Shown here: positions 9,071-16,645 of the stretch, in pieces | Layout: each line of letters begins with the position of its first letter | How positions within the stretch are numbered: the first letter of the stretch is position 1 | DNA from: Phenylobacterium deserti | GTDB lineage: Bacteria; Pseudomonadota; Alphaproteobacteria; Caulobacterales; Caulobacteraceae | Reading direction: 5' to 3' | NCBI GenBank assembly: GCA_945874825.1 | Contig: CAMCIK010000018.1 | Coordinates: 1-34,119 of the forward strand | DNA length: 34,119 nt | The notes under the pieces: model-generated | Told to the model about the DNA's origin: nothing | The model's input: the letters and a program-made list of their open reading frames with translations, nothing else | Database searches by the model: none | Translations under genes and position numbers: made by a program

Positions 9071-9643
9071 ATGGTCCTGATCAACCGAATCTACACCCGC
9101 ACGGGCGACGCCGGGACCACCCGCCTGGCCTCAGGAGCGGAGGTCTCCAAGACGGACCTGCGCGTGGCCGCCTACGGTGACGTGGACGAGGCCAACGCCT
9201 GCCTGGGCCTGGTACGCCTGCACACCACCGGGACGGACCTGGATCCCCTGCTGGCCCGCCTGCAGAACGAGCTCTTCGATCTCGGCGCCGACCTCGCAAC
9301 GCCTCCGGGGCCGGCCGAGGACCGGGCCCTGCGCATCCTCGATTCGCAGGTGACGCGCCTGGAGGCCGAGATCGATGCCCTGAACGCCGGGCTTGGCGAG
9401 TTGACCTCCTTCATCCTGCCGGGGGGAAGCCCGGCGGCAGCCTTCCTGCACCTGGCCCGCACGGTCTCCCGCCGGGCCGAACGCAGCGCCGTCGCCCTGG
9501 CCGGCAGCGGCCAGCCGGTCAGCGGCCCGGCCCTGCGCTATCTCAACCGCCTGTCGGACCTGCTCTTCGTCGCCGCCCGGGTCGCCAACGACCAGGGCCG
9601 GGGCGATGTCCTGTGGAAAGCCGGGGCCACGCGGGACGCCTAG
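9071..9643 (+). CDS. Cob(I)alamin adenosyltransferase, PduO type
   Basis: A 190-residue PduO-type ATP:cob(I)alamin adenosyltransferase, which makes coenzyme B12 (adenosylcobalamin). The N-terminal ATP-binding motif T-R-T-G-D-A-G-T-T is at 9-17, K-T-D-L-R-V-A-A-Y-G-D-V-D-E follows, and the helical core ends with S-R-R-A-E-R and N-R-L-S-D-L-L-F, both diagnostic. Full length. Its place between the Mcd-like dehydrogenase and ETF genes fits a supply of cofactor for ethylmalonyl-CoA and methylmalonyl-CoA mutases, which are not in the window. Confidence 0.93.
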   Translation: MVLINRIYTRTGDAGTTRLASGAEVSKTDLRVAAYGDVDEANACLGLVRLHTTGTDLDPLLARLQNELFDLGADLATPPGPAEDRALRILDSQVTRLEAEIDALNAGLGELTSFILPGGSPAAAFLHLARTVSRRAERSAVALAGSGQPVSGPALRYLNRLSDLLFVAARVANDQGRGDVLWKAGATRDA

Positions 9644-9644
9644 C

Positions 9645-9920
9645 TCAGGGCTTCGCGGCCCCGGGCGCTTCTGCCTTCCGCGCCCGGGCGTCGGCCTTGG
9701 CCGCCTCATGGCTGCTGCGGTCGGTGATGGGCCGGCCGGTGATGTCGGAGATCTGGATCGGCTGGGCGCAGGTCCGCTGGCGCCAATCCCACCACTTGCC
9801 GGCGCGCTCGCAGTCCTGGCCCGGCGTGATCCAGACCACCTGGACCACCAGCAGCACCAGGCAGGTCACAAGGAAGAAGGCCGCCGTAATGCGAAACACC
9901 CGCCGGATCAGATTCGACAT
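9645..9920 (-). CDS. Small single-pass membrane protein, unknown function
   Basis: I do not recognise a family. The 91-residue product has an N-terminal membrane helix (about 9-30) after a short basic start (M-S-N-L-I-R-R), then a compact region with two cysteines (C-E-R-A-G-K-W-W-D-W-R-Q-R-T-C) and a charged alanine/lysine-rich tail. The cysteines lie outside the membrane on the predicted periplasmic side and could form a disulphide. A GGGAG Shine-Dalgarno sits about 8 nt before the ATG at 9920, and the frame fills the gap between the converging adenosyltransferase (1-nt gap) and the etfB promoter region, so I take it as real. Confidence 0.65.
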   Translation of the reverse strand: MSNLIRRVFRITAAFFLVTCLVLLVVQVVWITPGQDCERAGKWWDWRQRTCAQPIQISDITGRPITDRSSHEAAKADARARKAEAPGAAKP

Positions 9921-10063
9921 TCCCGCTCTCCCGTCCCGTCACCCCTCCGGACGCCCTGCTGGCCACCCGGATTCCAGTCCGAATACAGACGGATCAAGCC
10001 GAGGATCAAGCCCGACGCTTGCAAACCTCGCCGGATTGGTTATGCCCCATCCGGTTCCATTTG

Positions 10064-10074
10064 TTGCAATGCAA
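10064..10074. promoter_or_regulatory. TTGCAATGCAA palindrome upstream of etfB
   Basis: An odd-centred perfect palindrome, TTGCA-A-TGCAA, lies 21 bp before the etfB start. Its 9-bp core TGCAATGCA recurs upstream of hbdA (11875-11883). A possible promoter (TTGCAA 10019-10024, TATGCC 10041-10046, 16-nt spacing) lies just upstream, which would put the palindrome just downstream of the start site, a position for a repressor. TTGCAA-type half-sites recall short-chain acyl-CoA regulators such as PccR/RamB, but this is only a resemblance. Confidence 0.4.
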
Positions 10075-10094
10075 ATTGAGGCGTTAGCGAAGCC

Positions 10095-10841
10095 ATGAAG
10101 GTCCTCGTGCCCGTAAAGCGGGTTATCGACTACAACGTTAAGGTACGGGTCAAGGCCGATCAGACCGGTGTCGACCTGGCCAACGTCAAGATGGCCATGA
10201 ACCCCTTCTGCGAGATCGCGGTCGAAGAGGCTGTCCGCCAGAAGGAGAAGGGCGCCGCCACCGAGGTGGTCGCCGTGTCCATCGGCCCGGCCCAGGCACA
10301 GGAAACCCTGCGTACCGCCCTGGCCATGGGTGCCGACCGCGCCATCCTGATCCAGACCGACCAGGATCTTGAGCCCCTCGCCATCGCCAAGGTGCTGGCT
10401 GCCATCGTGGCCGAGGAGGCCCCCGACGTGGTGATCATGGGCAAGCAGGCCATCGACGGCGACAACAACGCCACCGGCCAGATGCTCTCGGCCCTGCTCG
10501 GCTGGCCGCAGGCGGCCTTTGCCTCCGAACTCGCCCTCTCGGCCGGATCGGCCAAGGTGACCCGCGAGATCGACGGGGGCCTTCAGACCGTCGAGGTCGC
10601 CCTGCCGGCGGTGATCACCGCCGACCTGCGCCTCAACGAGCCGCGCTATGCCTCGCTGCCGAACATCATGAAGGCCAAGAAGAAGCCCCTGGACGTGAAG
10701 GAGCTTTCGGCCCTCGGTGTCGACACCGCCCCCCGGCTCAAGGTGCTCAAGGTCGCCGAGCCTCCCAAGCGCAGCGGCGGCGTCAAGGTCGAGAACGCCG
10801 CTGCAATCGTTTCCAACCTCAAGACCAACGGAGTCATCTGA
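10095..10841 (+). CDS. etfB: Electron transfer flavoprotein, beta subunit
   Basis: A 248-residue ETF beta subunit. It forms a dimer with EtfA, takes electrons from acyl-CoA dehydrogenases and passes them to ETF:ubiquinone oxidoreductase at the membrane. The start [12 protein letters not shown] is typical; the AMP-binding region shows [15 protein letters not shown], and the ETF-beta signature [20 protein letters not shown] is at about 175-194. Its TGA overlaps the etfA ATG by one base, so the two are translationally coupled. Confidence 0.97.
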   Translation: MKVLVPVKRVIDYNVKVRVKADQTGVDLANVKMAMNPFCEIAVEEAVRQKEKGAATEVVAVSIGPAQAQETLRTALAMGADRAILIQTDQDLEPLAIAKVLAAIVAEEAPDVVIMGKQAIDGDNNATGQMLSALLGWPQAAFASELALSAGSAKVTREIDGGLQTVEVALPAVITADLRLNEPRYASLPNIMKAKKKPLDVKELSALGVDTAPRLKVLKVAEPPKRSGGVKVENAAAIVSNLKTNGVI

Positions 10842-11785
10842 TGGCTGTTCTGGTTTTCGCTGATCACGACAACGCCACGCTCAAGGACGGTACGCACAAG
10901 ACCGTCACTGCCGCCCTCGCCCTGTCGGGCGATGTCGACGTCCTAGTGGCCGGCAAGGGCGCTGGCGACGTGGCCAAGGCCGCCGCGGGCATTGCCGGGG
11001 TCCGCAAGGTCCTCCACGCTGAGAGCGACGCCCTCGGCCAGGGCCTGGCCGAGGCGATCAGCGGGCTGATCGTGCCCCTGATGGCGGGCTATGACGCCCT
11101 GCTGACCCCCGCAACCGCCCTGGGCAAGAGCTTCTCGCCCCGCGTGGCCGCCAAGCTCGATGTGGCCCAGATCACCGAAGTGGTCGAGGTTGTCGACGGC
11201 TCGACCTTCGTGCGCCCGATCTACGCAGGCAATGCACTGGAGACCGTGCAGTCCTCGGACGCCAAGAAGGTGATCACCGTCCGGGCGACGAACTTCAAGG
11301 CCGCCGCCGATGGCGGGGCCGCCTCCATCGAGACCATCGACGCGGGTCCGGGCGCCGGCAAGACCGCCTTCGTCGACCAGCAGATCGTCAAGTCTGCACG
11401 TCCCGACCTGACCGCCGCCAAGATCGTCGTCTCCGGCGGCCGGGCCATGGGTTCGGCGGAGGAGTTCCAGCGGGTGATCGACCCCCTGGCCGACAAGCTG
11501 GGTGCCGCCGTCGGGGCCAGCCGCGCCGCCGTCGATGCGGGCTACGCGCCGAACGACTACCAGGTCGGCCAGACCGGCAAGGTGGTTGCCCCCGATCTCT
11601 ACGTGGCCATCGGCATTTCCGGTGCCATCCAGCACCTGGCCGGGATGAAGGACTCCAAGGTCATCGTGGCCATCAACAAGGACGGCGACGCCCCCATCTT
11701 CCAGGTCGCTGACCTTGGCCTGGTGGCCGACTACAAGACCGCCGTCCCCGAGCTGATGGATGCCCTGGCCGCCGCCGGCAAGTAA
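10841..11785 (+). CDS. etfA: Electron transfer flavoprotein, alpha subunit
   Basis: A 314-residue ETF alpha subunit. The N-terminal domain starts V-L-V-F-A-D-H-D-N; the C-terminal FAD-binding domain shows [33 protein letters not shown] and [11 protein letters not shown]. These are the family's flavin-contact motifs, and the length is normal. It starts on the last base of the etfB stop and is followed by a strong terminator, so etfBA is a two-gene operon. It should serve the Mcd-like dehydrogenase upstream as well as other cellular acyl-CoA dehydrogenases. Confidence 0.97.
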   Translation: MAVLVFADHDNATLKDGTHKTVTAALALSGDVDVLVAGKGAGDVAKAAAGIAGVRKVLHAESDALGQGLAEAISGLIVPLMAGYDALLTPATALGKSFSPRVAAKLDVAQITEVVEVVDGSTFVRPIYAGNALETVQSSDAKKVITVRATNFKAAADGGAASIETIDAGPGAGKTAFVDQQIVKSARPDLTAAKIVVSGGRAMGSAEEFQRVIDPLADKLGAAVGASRAAVDAGYAPNDYQVGQTGKVVAPDLYVAIGISGAIQHLAGMKDSKVIVAINKDGDAPIFQVADLGLVADYKTAVPELMDALAAAGK

Positions 11786-11809
11786 GGCCCGGCGGGTTTC
11801 GACCTCCGG

Positions 11810-11841
11810 AAGGGGGGCGCGGTCGCCGTGCCCCCCTTTTT
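11810..11841 (+). terminator. Rho-independent terminator after etfA
   Basis: A perfect 9-bp stem (11810-11818 with 11830-11838), which can extend by three inner pairs, is followed by five T residues (11837-11841, the first two inside the stem). It lies 24 bp after the etfA stop and separates etfBA from hbdA. Confidence 0.8.
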
Positions 11842-11872
11842 CTTGCCTCCAGCACGACGAGGACCCCCTTGC

Positions 11873-11885
11873 GCTGCAATGCAGC
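11873..11885. promoter_or_regulatory. GCTGCAATGCAGC palindrome upstream of hbdA
   Basis: GCTGCA-A-TGCAGC is a perfect odd-centred palindrome. Its core TGCAATGCA is identical to the one upstream of etfB. It lies just upstream of a weak promoter candidate (TTGGCG 11893-11898, TAGGGT about 17 nt on). A shared acyl-CoA-metabolism regulator is an inference. Confidence 0.4.
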
Positions 11886-11966
11886 AAAAGGCTTGGCGGC
11901 GCCGCGGCAGGACACTAGGGTAAGCCCCTTCACGCGGCCGGAGAGCCGCTACCTCGGGGTTTGTAC

Positions 11967-12845
11967 ATGTCTGAAATCAGGTCGGTCGGCGTCATCGGCG
12001 CCGGGCAGATGGGGTCGGGCATCGCCCACGTGATCGCCCTCGGCGGATACGACGTCCTGCTGCACGACGTCAGTCCCGACCGGATCGAAACCAGCCGCGC
12101 CCTGATCGGCCGCAACATGACCCGGCAGGTGTCCCGCGAAATCATCACCCCGCAGGAAATGGAGGCGGCCATGGGCCGCATCCAAGCCGCACCCGAGCTT
12201 CAGACCATTGGTGCTTCAGACCTGGTAATCGAGGCTGCTACCGAGAGCGAGGAGGTCAAGAAGTCGATCTTCCGCGCACTTGCGCCCCACCTGGGGGCGG
12301 GGACCCTCCTGGCCTCCAATACCTCGTCGATCTCCATCACCCGCCTGGCGGCGGCGACGGACCGCCCGGAGCGGTTCATCGGCCTGCACTTCATGAACCC
12401 CGTGCCGCTCATGAAGCTGGTCGAGATCATCCGGGGCATCGCCACCGACGCTCCCACCTACGAGACCGCCGTCAACTTCGCCCGCTCGCTGGGCAAGACC
12501 ACCGCCAACGCCGAGGACTTCCCGGCCTTTATCGTCAACCGCGTCCTGGTGCCGATGATCAACGAGGCCATCTACACCCTCTACGAAGGGGTCGGCACGG
12601 TGGAGGCCATCGACACCGCCATGAAGCTGGGTGCCAACCATCCCATGGGGCCCCTCGAGCTGGGCGACTTCATCGGCCTGGACACGGTCCTGTCGATCAT
12701 GAACGTGCTCTACGAGGGCCTGGCGGACTCCAAGTACCGGCCCTGTCCCCTGCTGACCAAGTACGTCGAGGCCGGCTGGCTGGGCCGCAAGGCCGGCCGC
12801 GGCTTCTACGACTATCGCGGCGAGGTCCCCGTCCCGACCCGCTGA
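11967..12845 (+). CDS. hbdA: 3-hydroxybutyryl-CoA dehydrogenase
   Basis: A 292-residue short (bacterial butyryl-type) 3-hydroxyacyl-CoA dehydrogenase. It interconverts 3-hydroxybutyryl-CoA and acetoacetyl-CoA with NAD(P). The Rossmann motif G-A-G-Q-M-G is at 11-16. The catalytic histidine is in G-L-H-F-M-N-P-V-P (about residue 140) and the C-terminal domain ends G-R-G-F-Y-D-Y. A TTG six bases upstream is in frame, but the ATG at 11967 gives the usual M-S-E-I-R-S-V-G-V-I start and the family length. It is separated from etfBA by a terminator and so probably has its own promoter. Confidence 0.95.
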   Translation: MSEIRSVGVIGAGQMGSGIAHVIALGGYDVLLHDVSPDRIETSRALIGRNMTRQVSREIITPQEMEAAMGRIQAAPELQTIGASDLVIEAATESEEVKKSIFRALAPHLGAGTLLASNTSSISITRLAAATDRPERFIGLHFMNPVPLMKLVEIIRGIATDAPTYETAVNFARSLGKTTANAEDFPAFIVNRVLVPMINEAIYTLYEGVGTVEAIDTAMKLGANHPMGPLELGDFIGLDTVLSIMNVLYEGLADSKYRPCPLLTKYVEAGWLGRKAGRGFYDYRGEVPVPTR

Positions 12846-12896
12846 GCCCGACTGCACGCCGCGGGCGCAAGCGCCTGACAGGGCGTGATTTTCCCG

Positions 12897-12938
12897 TTCG
12901 ACACCCCGTCATGGTTAACCGATACTCCGGAGTGATTC
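12897..12938 (+). promoter_or_regulatory. Predicted tipF promoter with a CcrM methylation site
   Basis: TTCGAC (12897-12902) and GATACT (12921-12926), spaced by 18 nt, form a possible sigma73 promoter. A GATTC site (GANTC, target of the CcrM methyltransferase) lies at 12934-12938, about at the start of transcription, and GTTAAC at 12914-12919 resembles half of a CtrA box. GANTC sites in promoters are typical of GcrA/CcrM control in Caulobacterales. Confidence 0.4.
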
Positions 12939-12954
12939 GGGTACGGGCGGGAAC

Positions 12955-14205
12955 ATGCGACGCCTCATTCTGCCGCTGCTGACCGCAAGCTATTTCAGCC
13001 TGTCGCTGATCTTTGCGGTCCTGATCTGGCGTAACGGCGGTGGCTGGGGCGCTGGCGTGGCCGCGCTCGCTGGCGGCCTGGGACTCTGCTTCACCTTCCA
13101 TGGCCTGATCACGGGCGTCCTTGGCCAGGCCTCCCTGCGCAAGGAAATCGACACCCTCCGCCATGCCCACCGCCTGCTGGTCGGCCAGATCGAGCAGATC
13201 GACGCCCGGGTGGCCGAGGTGCTGGAGACCGTCGCCTTCGACGCCCAGCGCCGCTCCGAGGAACTGACCACCGAAGTCCAGCTCCTGGAAGACCTGGTCA
13301 CCCGTATGAGCGAACGTCTCGACGAGCGACTCGCCGACGGACCGGCGGGACGCGCCGGGGAGGGTGCCCGGACCGGCTGGCGCGAGCGGCTGCAGACCGT
13401 GCGTGAGGCCCTGGTCGCCGGCCGCGTGGACCTCTACCTCCAGCCGGTGGTCAACCTCCCCCAGAGGCGGACCGTCTTCTACGAAAGCTACACCCGCCTG
13501 CGCGATGAGACCGGCCGGATCCTGATGCCCGCCGAGTTCCTTACCGTAGCCGAGCCCGAGGGCCTGGTGGCCGCCGTCGACAACCTGCTCCTCTTCCGGT
13601 GCGTGCAGATCGTCCGCCGGCTGGCCCAGACCGACAAGAAGGTCGGTATCTTCTGCAACATCTCGATCAGCTCCCTGTCCGATGAAGGTTTCTTCCCGCA
13701 GTTCCTGGAGCTGATGGCCGAGAATACCGACCTGGCCGGTTCGGTCATCTTCGAGATCGGCCAGTCCGCCTATGACGGCCGCAGTTCGACCGCGGTCCGC
13801 AACATGCGTCGCCTGGCCGAGCTGGGCTTCCGCTTCAGCCTCGACAAGGTCCGCCGGCTCGACATGGACTTCCAGGAACTGGCCCGCAGCGACGTGCGCT
13901 TCCTGAAGATCGGTGCCCAGTCCCTGCAGGACGAGATCGTCGAGAGCGGCGAAGGTCCGGTCTTCCGCGCCCTCCCCGACCTGGCCGCCGAGGACTTCGC
14001 CGCCCTGGCCCGCCGCTACGGGGTCGACATCATCGCCGAGAAGATCGAGGACGAGCGCCAGACCGTCGAGGTGCTCGAGCTCAACATCGGATATGGCCAG
14101 GGCCACCTGTTCGGCGAGCCCCGGGCCATCCGCGGTGCCATCCTGGCCGAGACCGACCCGCCCGCCGACTATCTCCAGGCGCCCCTGCGTCGCCGGGTCG
14201 GCTGA
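12955..14205 (+). CDS. tipF: TipF-like polar EAL-domain c-di-GMP receptor
   Basis: A 416-residue membrane protein with two N-terminal helices (about 5-25 and 32-56), a coiled-coil-like segment (about 60-125) and a C-terminal EAL domain (about 145-405). This is the architecture of Caulobacter TipF, which binds c-di-GMP at the new pole and recruits flagellar assembly factors through TipN. The EAL triad reads E-S-Y (177-179), and other metal-ligand motifs also look altered, so it is probably a receptor and not a phosphodiesterase. The upstream GANTC site suits cell-cycle timing. No flagellar gene is adjacent. Confidence 0.85.
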   Translation: MRRLILPLLTASYFSLSLIFAVLIWRNGGGWGAGVAALAGGLGLCFTFHGLITGVLGQASLRKEIDTLRHAHRLLVGQIEQIDARVAEVLETVAFDAQRRSEELTTEVQLLEDLVTRMSERLDERLADGPAGRAGEGARTGWRERLQTVREALVAGRVDLYLQPVVNLPQRRTVFYESYTRLRDETGRILMPAEFLTVAEPEGLVAAVDNLLLFRCVQIVRRLAQTDKKVGIFCNISISSLSDEGFFPQFLELMAENTDLAGSVIFEIGQSAYDGRSSTAVRNMRRLAELGFRFSLDKVRRLDMDFQELARSDVRFLKIGAQSLQDEIVESGEGPVFRALPDLAAEDFAALARRYGVDIIAEKIEDERQTVEVLELNIGYGQGHLFGEPRAIRGAILAETDPPADYLQAPLRRRVG

Positions 14206-14233
14206 GGGGCCCTAGACACCCCCTTCGGGCGCT

Positions 14234-14270
14234 CGGCGGTTGACCGCCGCGGCGGGGGCGGCTACCGCCC
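14234..14270 (+). repeat. Two tandem GC hairpins before the HAD gene
   Basis: A 6-bp stem CGGCGG/CCGCCG (14234-14239, 14244-14249, loop TTGA) and a 6-bp stem GGGCGG/CCGCCC (14256-14261, 14265-14270, loop CTA) fill the 71-bp gap up to six bases before the next ATG. Neither has a T tract. They may limit read-through or cover the start region. Confidence 0.35.
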
Positions 14271-14276
14271 GGGGTC

Positions 14277-15173
14277 ATGAGCCTTCCCGAGCCGATCCAG
14301 GGCCTTGACGAGATCGCCGACCGCTACGACGTGGTCCTGTCGGACGTCTGGGGCGTCATCCACAACGGCCGGGAGCGCTTCGCCCCCGCATGCCGGGCCC
14401 TGTCCGCCTTCGCCGAGCAGCGCGGTCCGGTCATCCTGATCTCCAACGCCCCTCGCCCGGCCGCTGACGTGGTTCCCCAGCTGGACGACCTGGGCGTACC
14501 CCGCGCGGCCTGGAGCACCCTGATCACCTCGGGCGACGCCACCCGCGCCCTCCTGGCCGATCGCGCGCCCGGGCCGGTCTGGGCCATTGGGCCGGATCGC
14601 GACGCCGCCCTCTACGCCGGCCTGGGCCTGGAACTGACGGGGCCGGAGGACGCCGCCCTCCTCTGCGTCACCGGTCCCTACGACGACGAGACTGAGACGG
14701 CCGAGGACTACCGGGACCGGTTCGAGGCCATCCTGCCGCGCCGCCTACCCCTCCTCTGCGCAAATCCTGACATCGTGGTGCAGAGGGGCGACCGGCTGAT
14801 CCCCTGCGCCGGGGCCCTGGCCCGTCTCTATGCTGACCTGGGCGGCGAGGTGCGCATGGCCGGTAAGCCCCACGCCCCGATCTACGACCTCTGTATCGCC
14901 GAGGCGGAGGCCCGGCTTGGACGCCCCGTCGACCGCCGGCGCGTCCTTTGCATCGGCGATGGCATCCCCACCGACATTCTGGGCGCCAACGGCCAGGACC
15001 TCGACGTCCTCTTCGTGGCTGGCGGGATCCACGGCGCCGAGCTCCTGGGGCCACAGGGGCTCGACATGGCCGCCACCCAGGGGCTCCTCGCCCAGGCGGG
15101 GGCCGGCGCGCAGTGGGCCAGCGGCGCCCTCGACTGGCGAGCGCCCTTTCCCGGCGACGGCACCCGGCGCTAG
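14277..15173 (+). CDS. HAD-superfamily class IIA hydrolase (TIGR01459-like)
   Basis: A 298-residue haloacid-dehalogenase-fold protein with the class IIA cap. Motif I reads L-S-D-V-W-G-V-I-H-N-G: the nucleophile D23 is present, but the usual second aspartate is W25, as I recall for the TIGR01459 family. Motif II is I-S-N-A-P-R, the motif III lysine is in A-G-K-P-H-A-P-I-Y, and motif IV is I-G-D-G-I-P-T-D-I. The family resembles NagD-like sugar phosphatases, but its substrate is unknown, and lack of the general acid aspartate leaves catalysis in doubt. It is the first gene of a tight run with MaoC (24-nt gap) and ribF. Confidence 0.85.
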   Translation: MSLPEPIQGLDEIADRYDVVLSDVWGVIHNGRERFAPACRALSAFAEQRGPVILISNAPRPAADVVPQLDDLGVPRAAWSTLITSGDATRALLADRAPGPVWAIGPDRDAALYAGLGLELTGPEDAALLCVTGPYDDETETAEDYRDRFEAILPRRLPLLCANPDIVVQRGDRLIPCAGALARLYADLGGEVRMAGKPHAPIYDLCIAEAEARLGRPVDRRRVLCIGDGIPTDILGANGQDLDVLFVAGGIHGAELLGPQGLDMAATQGLLAQAGAGAQWASGALDWRAPFPGDGTRR

Positions 15174-15197
15174 ACTGGCGACCGCGAGGAGCACCGG

Positions 15198-15623
15198 ATG
15201 CAGGGACGATTTTTCGAGGACCTTTCCGTCGGTGACAGTGCCGGGATCACCCGCATCGTCACCGCAGCGGTGATCGAGGCCTTCGCCGAGGTCTCGACAG
15301 ACTCCAACCCCGTCCACCTCGACGCCGAATACGCCGAGGGTACGATATTCAAGGGCCGGATCGCCCACGGCATGCTGTCGGGCGCCTACATCTCCGCCGT
15401 CATCGGCATGCAGCTGCCCGGTCCGGGGACCATCTACCTGTCCCAGTCCCTGCGCTTCCGGCGGCCGGTACGCCTCGGCGACGCCGTGGACGTCCGGGTC
15501 ACGGTGGAGGCCCTCGATCCCCTCCGGGGCGAAGTGACCCTCTCCACCGTCTGCGAGGTCGGCGGCAAGCGGGTAGTCGAGGGCGAGGCCGTGGTCCTGG
15601 CGCCCCGCCGCGAGGCGGGCTGA
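15198..15623 (+). CDS. MaoC-like (R)-specific enoyl-CoA hydratase
   Basis: A 141-residue single hot-dog-fold hydratase. The hydratase-2 motif S-T-D-S-N-P-V-H-L-D places the catalytic pair at D35 and H40, spaced as in PhaJ (Asp31/His36); F-K-G-R-I-A-H-G-M-L follows, the helix and beta-strand that bind the acyl thioester. Such enzymes make (R)-3-hydroxyacyl-CoA, for example for polyhydroxyalkanoate. It is too short to be a mesaconyl-CoA hydratase. It is packed between the HAD gene and ribF (2-nt gap) and so is co-transcribed with them. Confidence 0.9.
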   Translation: MQGRFFEDLSVGDSAGITRIVTAAVIEAFAEVSTDSNPVHLDAEYAEGTIFKGRIAHGMLSGAYISAVIGMQLPGPGTIYLSQSLRFRRPVRLGDAVDVRVTVEALDPLRGEVTLSTVCEVGGKRVVEGEAVVLAPRREAG

Positions 15624-15625
15624 CC

Positions 15626-16582
15626 ATGCGTATCATCCGGGGCTGGAAGGGACTGTCGCAGGACGACCGGGGCGCAAGCATTGCCCTGGGCAACTTCGAC
15701 GGCGTCCACCGCGGGCACCAGGCGGTGATCGGCCTCGCCGCCGCTGCCGCCCGGGACCTGGGCATTGCCCTCGGTGTCGTCAGCTTCGATCCCCACCCCC
15801 GCCGAATCTTCCAGCCTGACGCCCCCGCCTTCCGCCTGATGAAGCCCGACCAGCTGGCCCGGGCCCTGGAGGCCCTGGGGGTGGACCGCCTCTACCTCCT
15901 GCCCTTCGACGACGAAATGCGCGACCTGTCCGACCAGGACTTCGCCGATCAGGTCCTGCACCAGGGCCTGGGCGTGCGCCACGTAGCCGTTGGCTTCGAC
16001 ATCTCCTTCGGCAAGGGCCGCACCGGCAGCCCCCGGACCATGCAGGCCTATGGTGCCGCCCTGGGTTTTGGCGTTTCCGTGGCCGAGGCGGTCGGGGATG
16101 GGGGCGAAGGCGGCGACAGCGACAGCGAGGGCAAGTTCTCCTCCACCGACGCCCGCAATGCCCTGCGCGAGGGTCGCCCGGACCTGGCCGCCGCCATCCT
16201 GGGCCGCCCCTTCGCCATCGAGGGCGAAGTCCGCCAGGGCCGCCAGCTGGGCCGCACCCTCGGCTATCCCACCGCCAACGTCGAGCTGGACGACTATGTC
16301 GCCCCCCGCTTCGGCGTCTACGCCACCCTGACCCGCCTGGCCGACGGCCGCACCCTGGCCGGCGTCGCCAACATCGGCGTCAACCCCACCGTCGCCGGCG
16401 AGATCGCCCCCCGCCTGGAGGTCTGGCTCTTCGACTTCGACGAGGACCTCTACGGCCAGGTGATCGAGACCGACCTCATCGCCTTCCTCCGCCCCGAGGC
16501 CAAGTTCGCCTCCCTGGAGGAAATGACCGCCCAGATCGACGACGACGCGTCGATGGCGAGGATGATCCTGTCGGCGGGGTGA
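15626..16582 (+). CDS. ribF: Bifunctional riboflavin kinase/FAD synthetase
   Basis: A 318-residue RibF, which phosphorylates riboflavin to FMN and adenylates FMN to FAD. The adenylyltransferase domain begins G-N-F-D-G-V-H-R-G-H (22-31), a nucleotidyltransferase motif, followed by S-F-D-P-H-P. The kinase domain shows G-Y-P-T-A-N (about 213-218) and G-V-A-N-I-G-V-N-P-T. One oddity: the usual S-S-T-R-I-R that ends the first domain reads F-S-S-T-D-A-R, preceded by an acidic glycine-rich insert (G-D-G-G-E-G-G-D-S-D-S-E). It starts 2 nt after MaoC. Its FAD and FMN would serve the ETF and ACAD genes, though that link is general. Confidence 0.95.
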   Translation: MRIIRGWKGLSQDDRGASIALGNFDGVHRGHQAVIGLAAAAARDLGIALGVVSFDPHPRRIFQPDAPAFRLMKPDQLARALEALGVDRLYLLPFDDEMRDLSDQDFADQVLHQGLGVRHVAVGFDISFGKGRTGSPRTMQAYGAALGFGVSVAEAVGDGGEGGDSDSEGKFSSTDARNALREGRPDLAAAILGRPFAIEGEVRQGRQLGRTLGYPTANVELDDYVAPRFGVYATLTRLADGRTLAGVANIGVNPTVAGEIAPRLEVWLFDFDEDLYGQVIETDLIAFLRPEAKFASLEEMTAQIDDDASMARMILSAG

Positions 16583-16609
16583 GGGGGCGGATCGCCGGAA
16601 ATCCCGCCA

Positions 16610-16638
16610 TTGCATGTCCTGCAGCAACGGCGTTAGAA
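16610..16638 (+). promoter_or_regulatory. Predicted promoter of the antitoxin-toxin pair
   Basis: TTGCAT (16610-16615) and TTAGAA (16633-16638) with exact 17-nt spacing. The predicted start of transcription, near 16645, falls at the antitoxin ATG (16646), and no Shine-Dalgarno precedes that ATG, so the mRNA may be leaderless. Confidence 0.5.
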
Positions 16639-16645
16639 CTTCCGT

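Noticed and set aside
9606..10098. Two plus-strand open frames opposite the small membrane protein and through the etfB promoter region
   Set aside because: They have no good ribosome site or motif and one runs into etfB; the minus-strand frame has a Shine-Dalgarno and a clean membrane helix.
15198..15623. MaoC protein as the mesaconyl-CoA hydratase of the ethylmalonyl-CoA pathway
   Set aside because: At 141 residues it is a single hot-dog domain, while that enzyme is more than twice as long.
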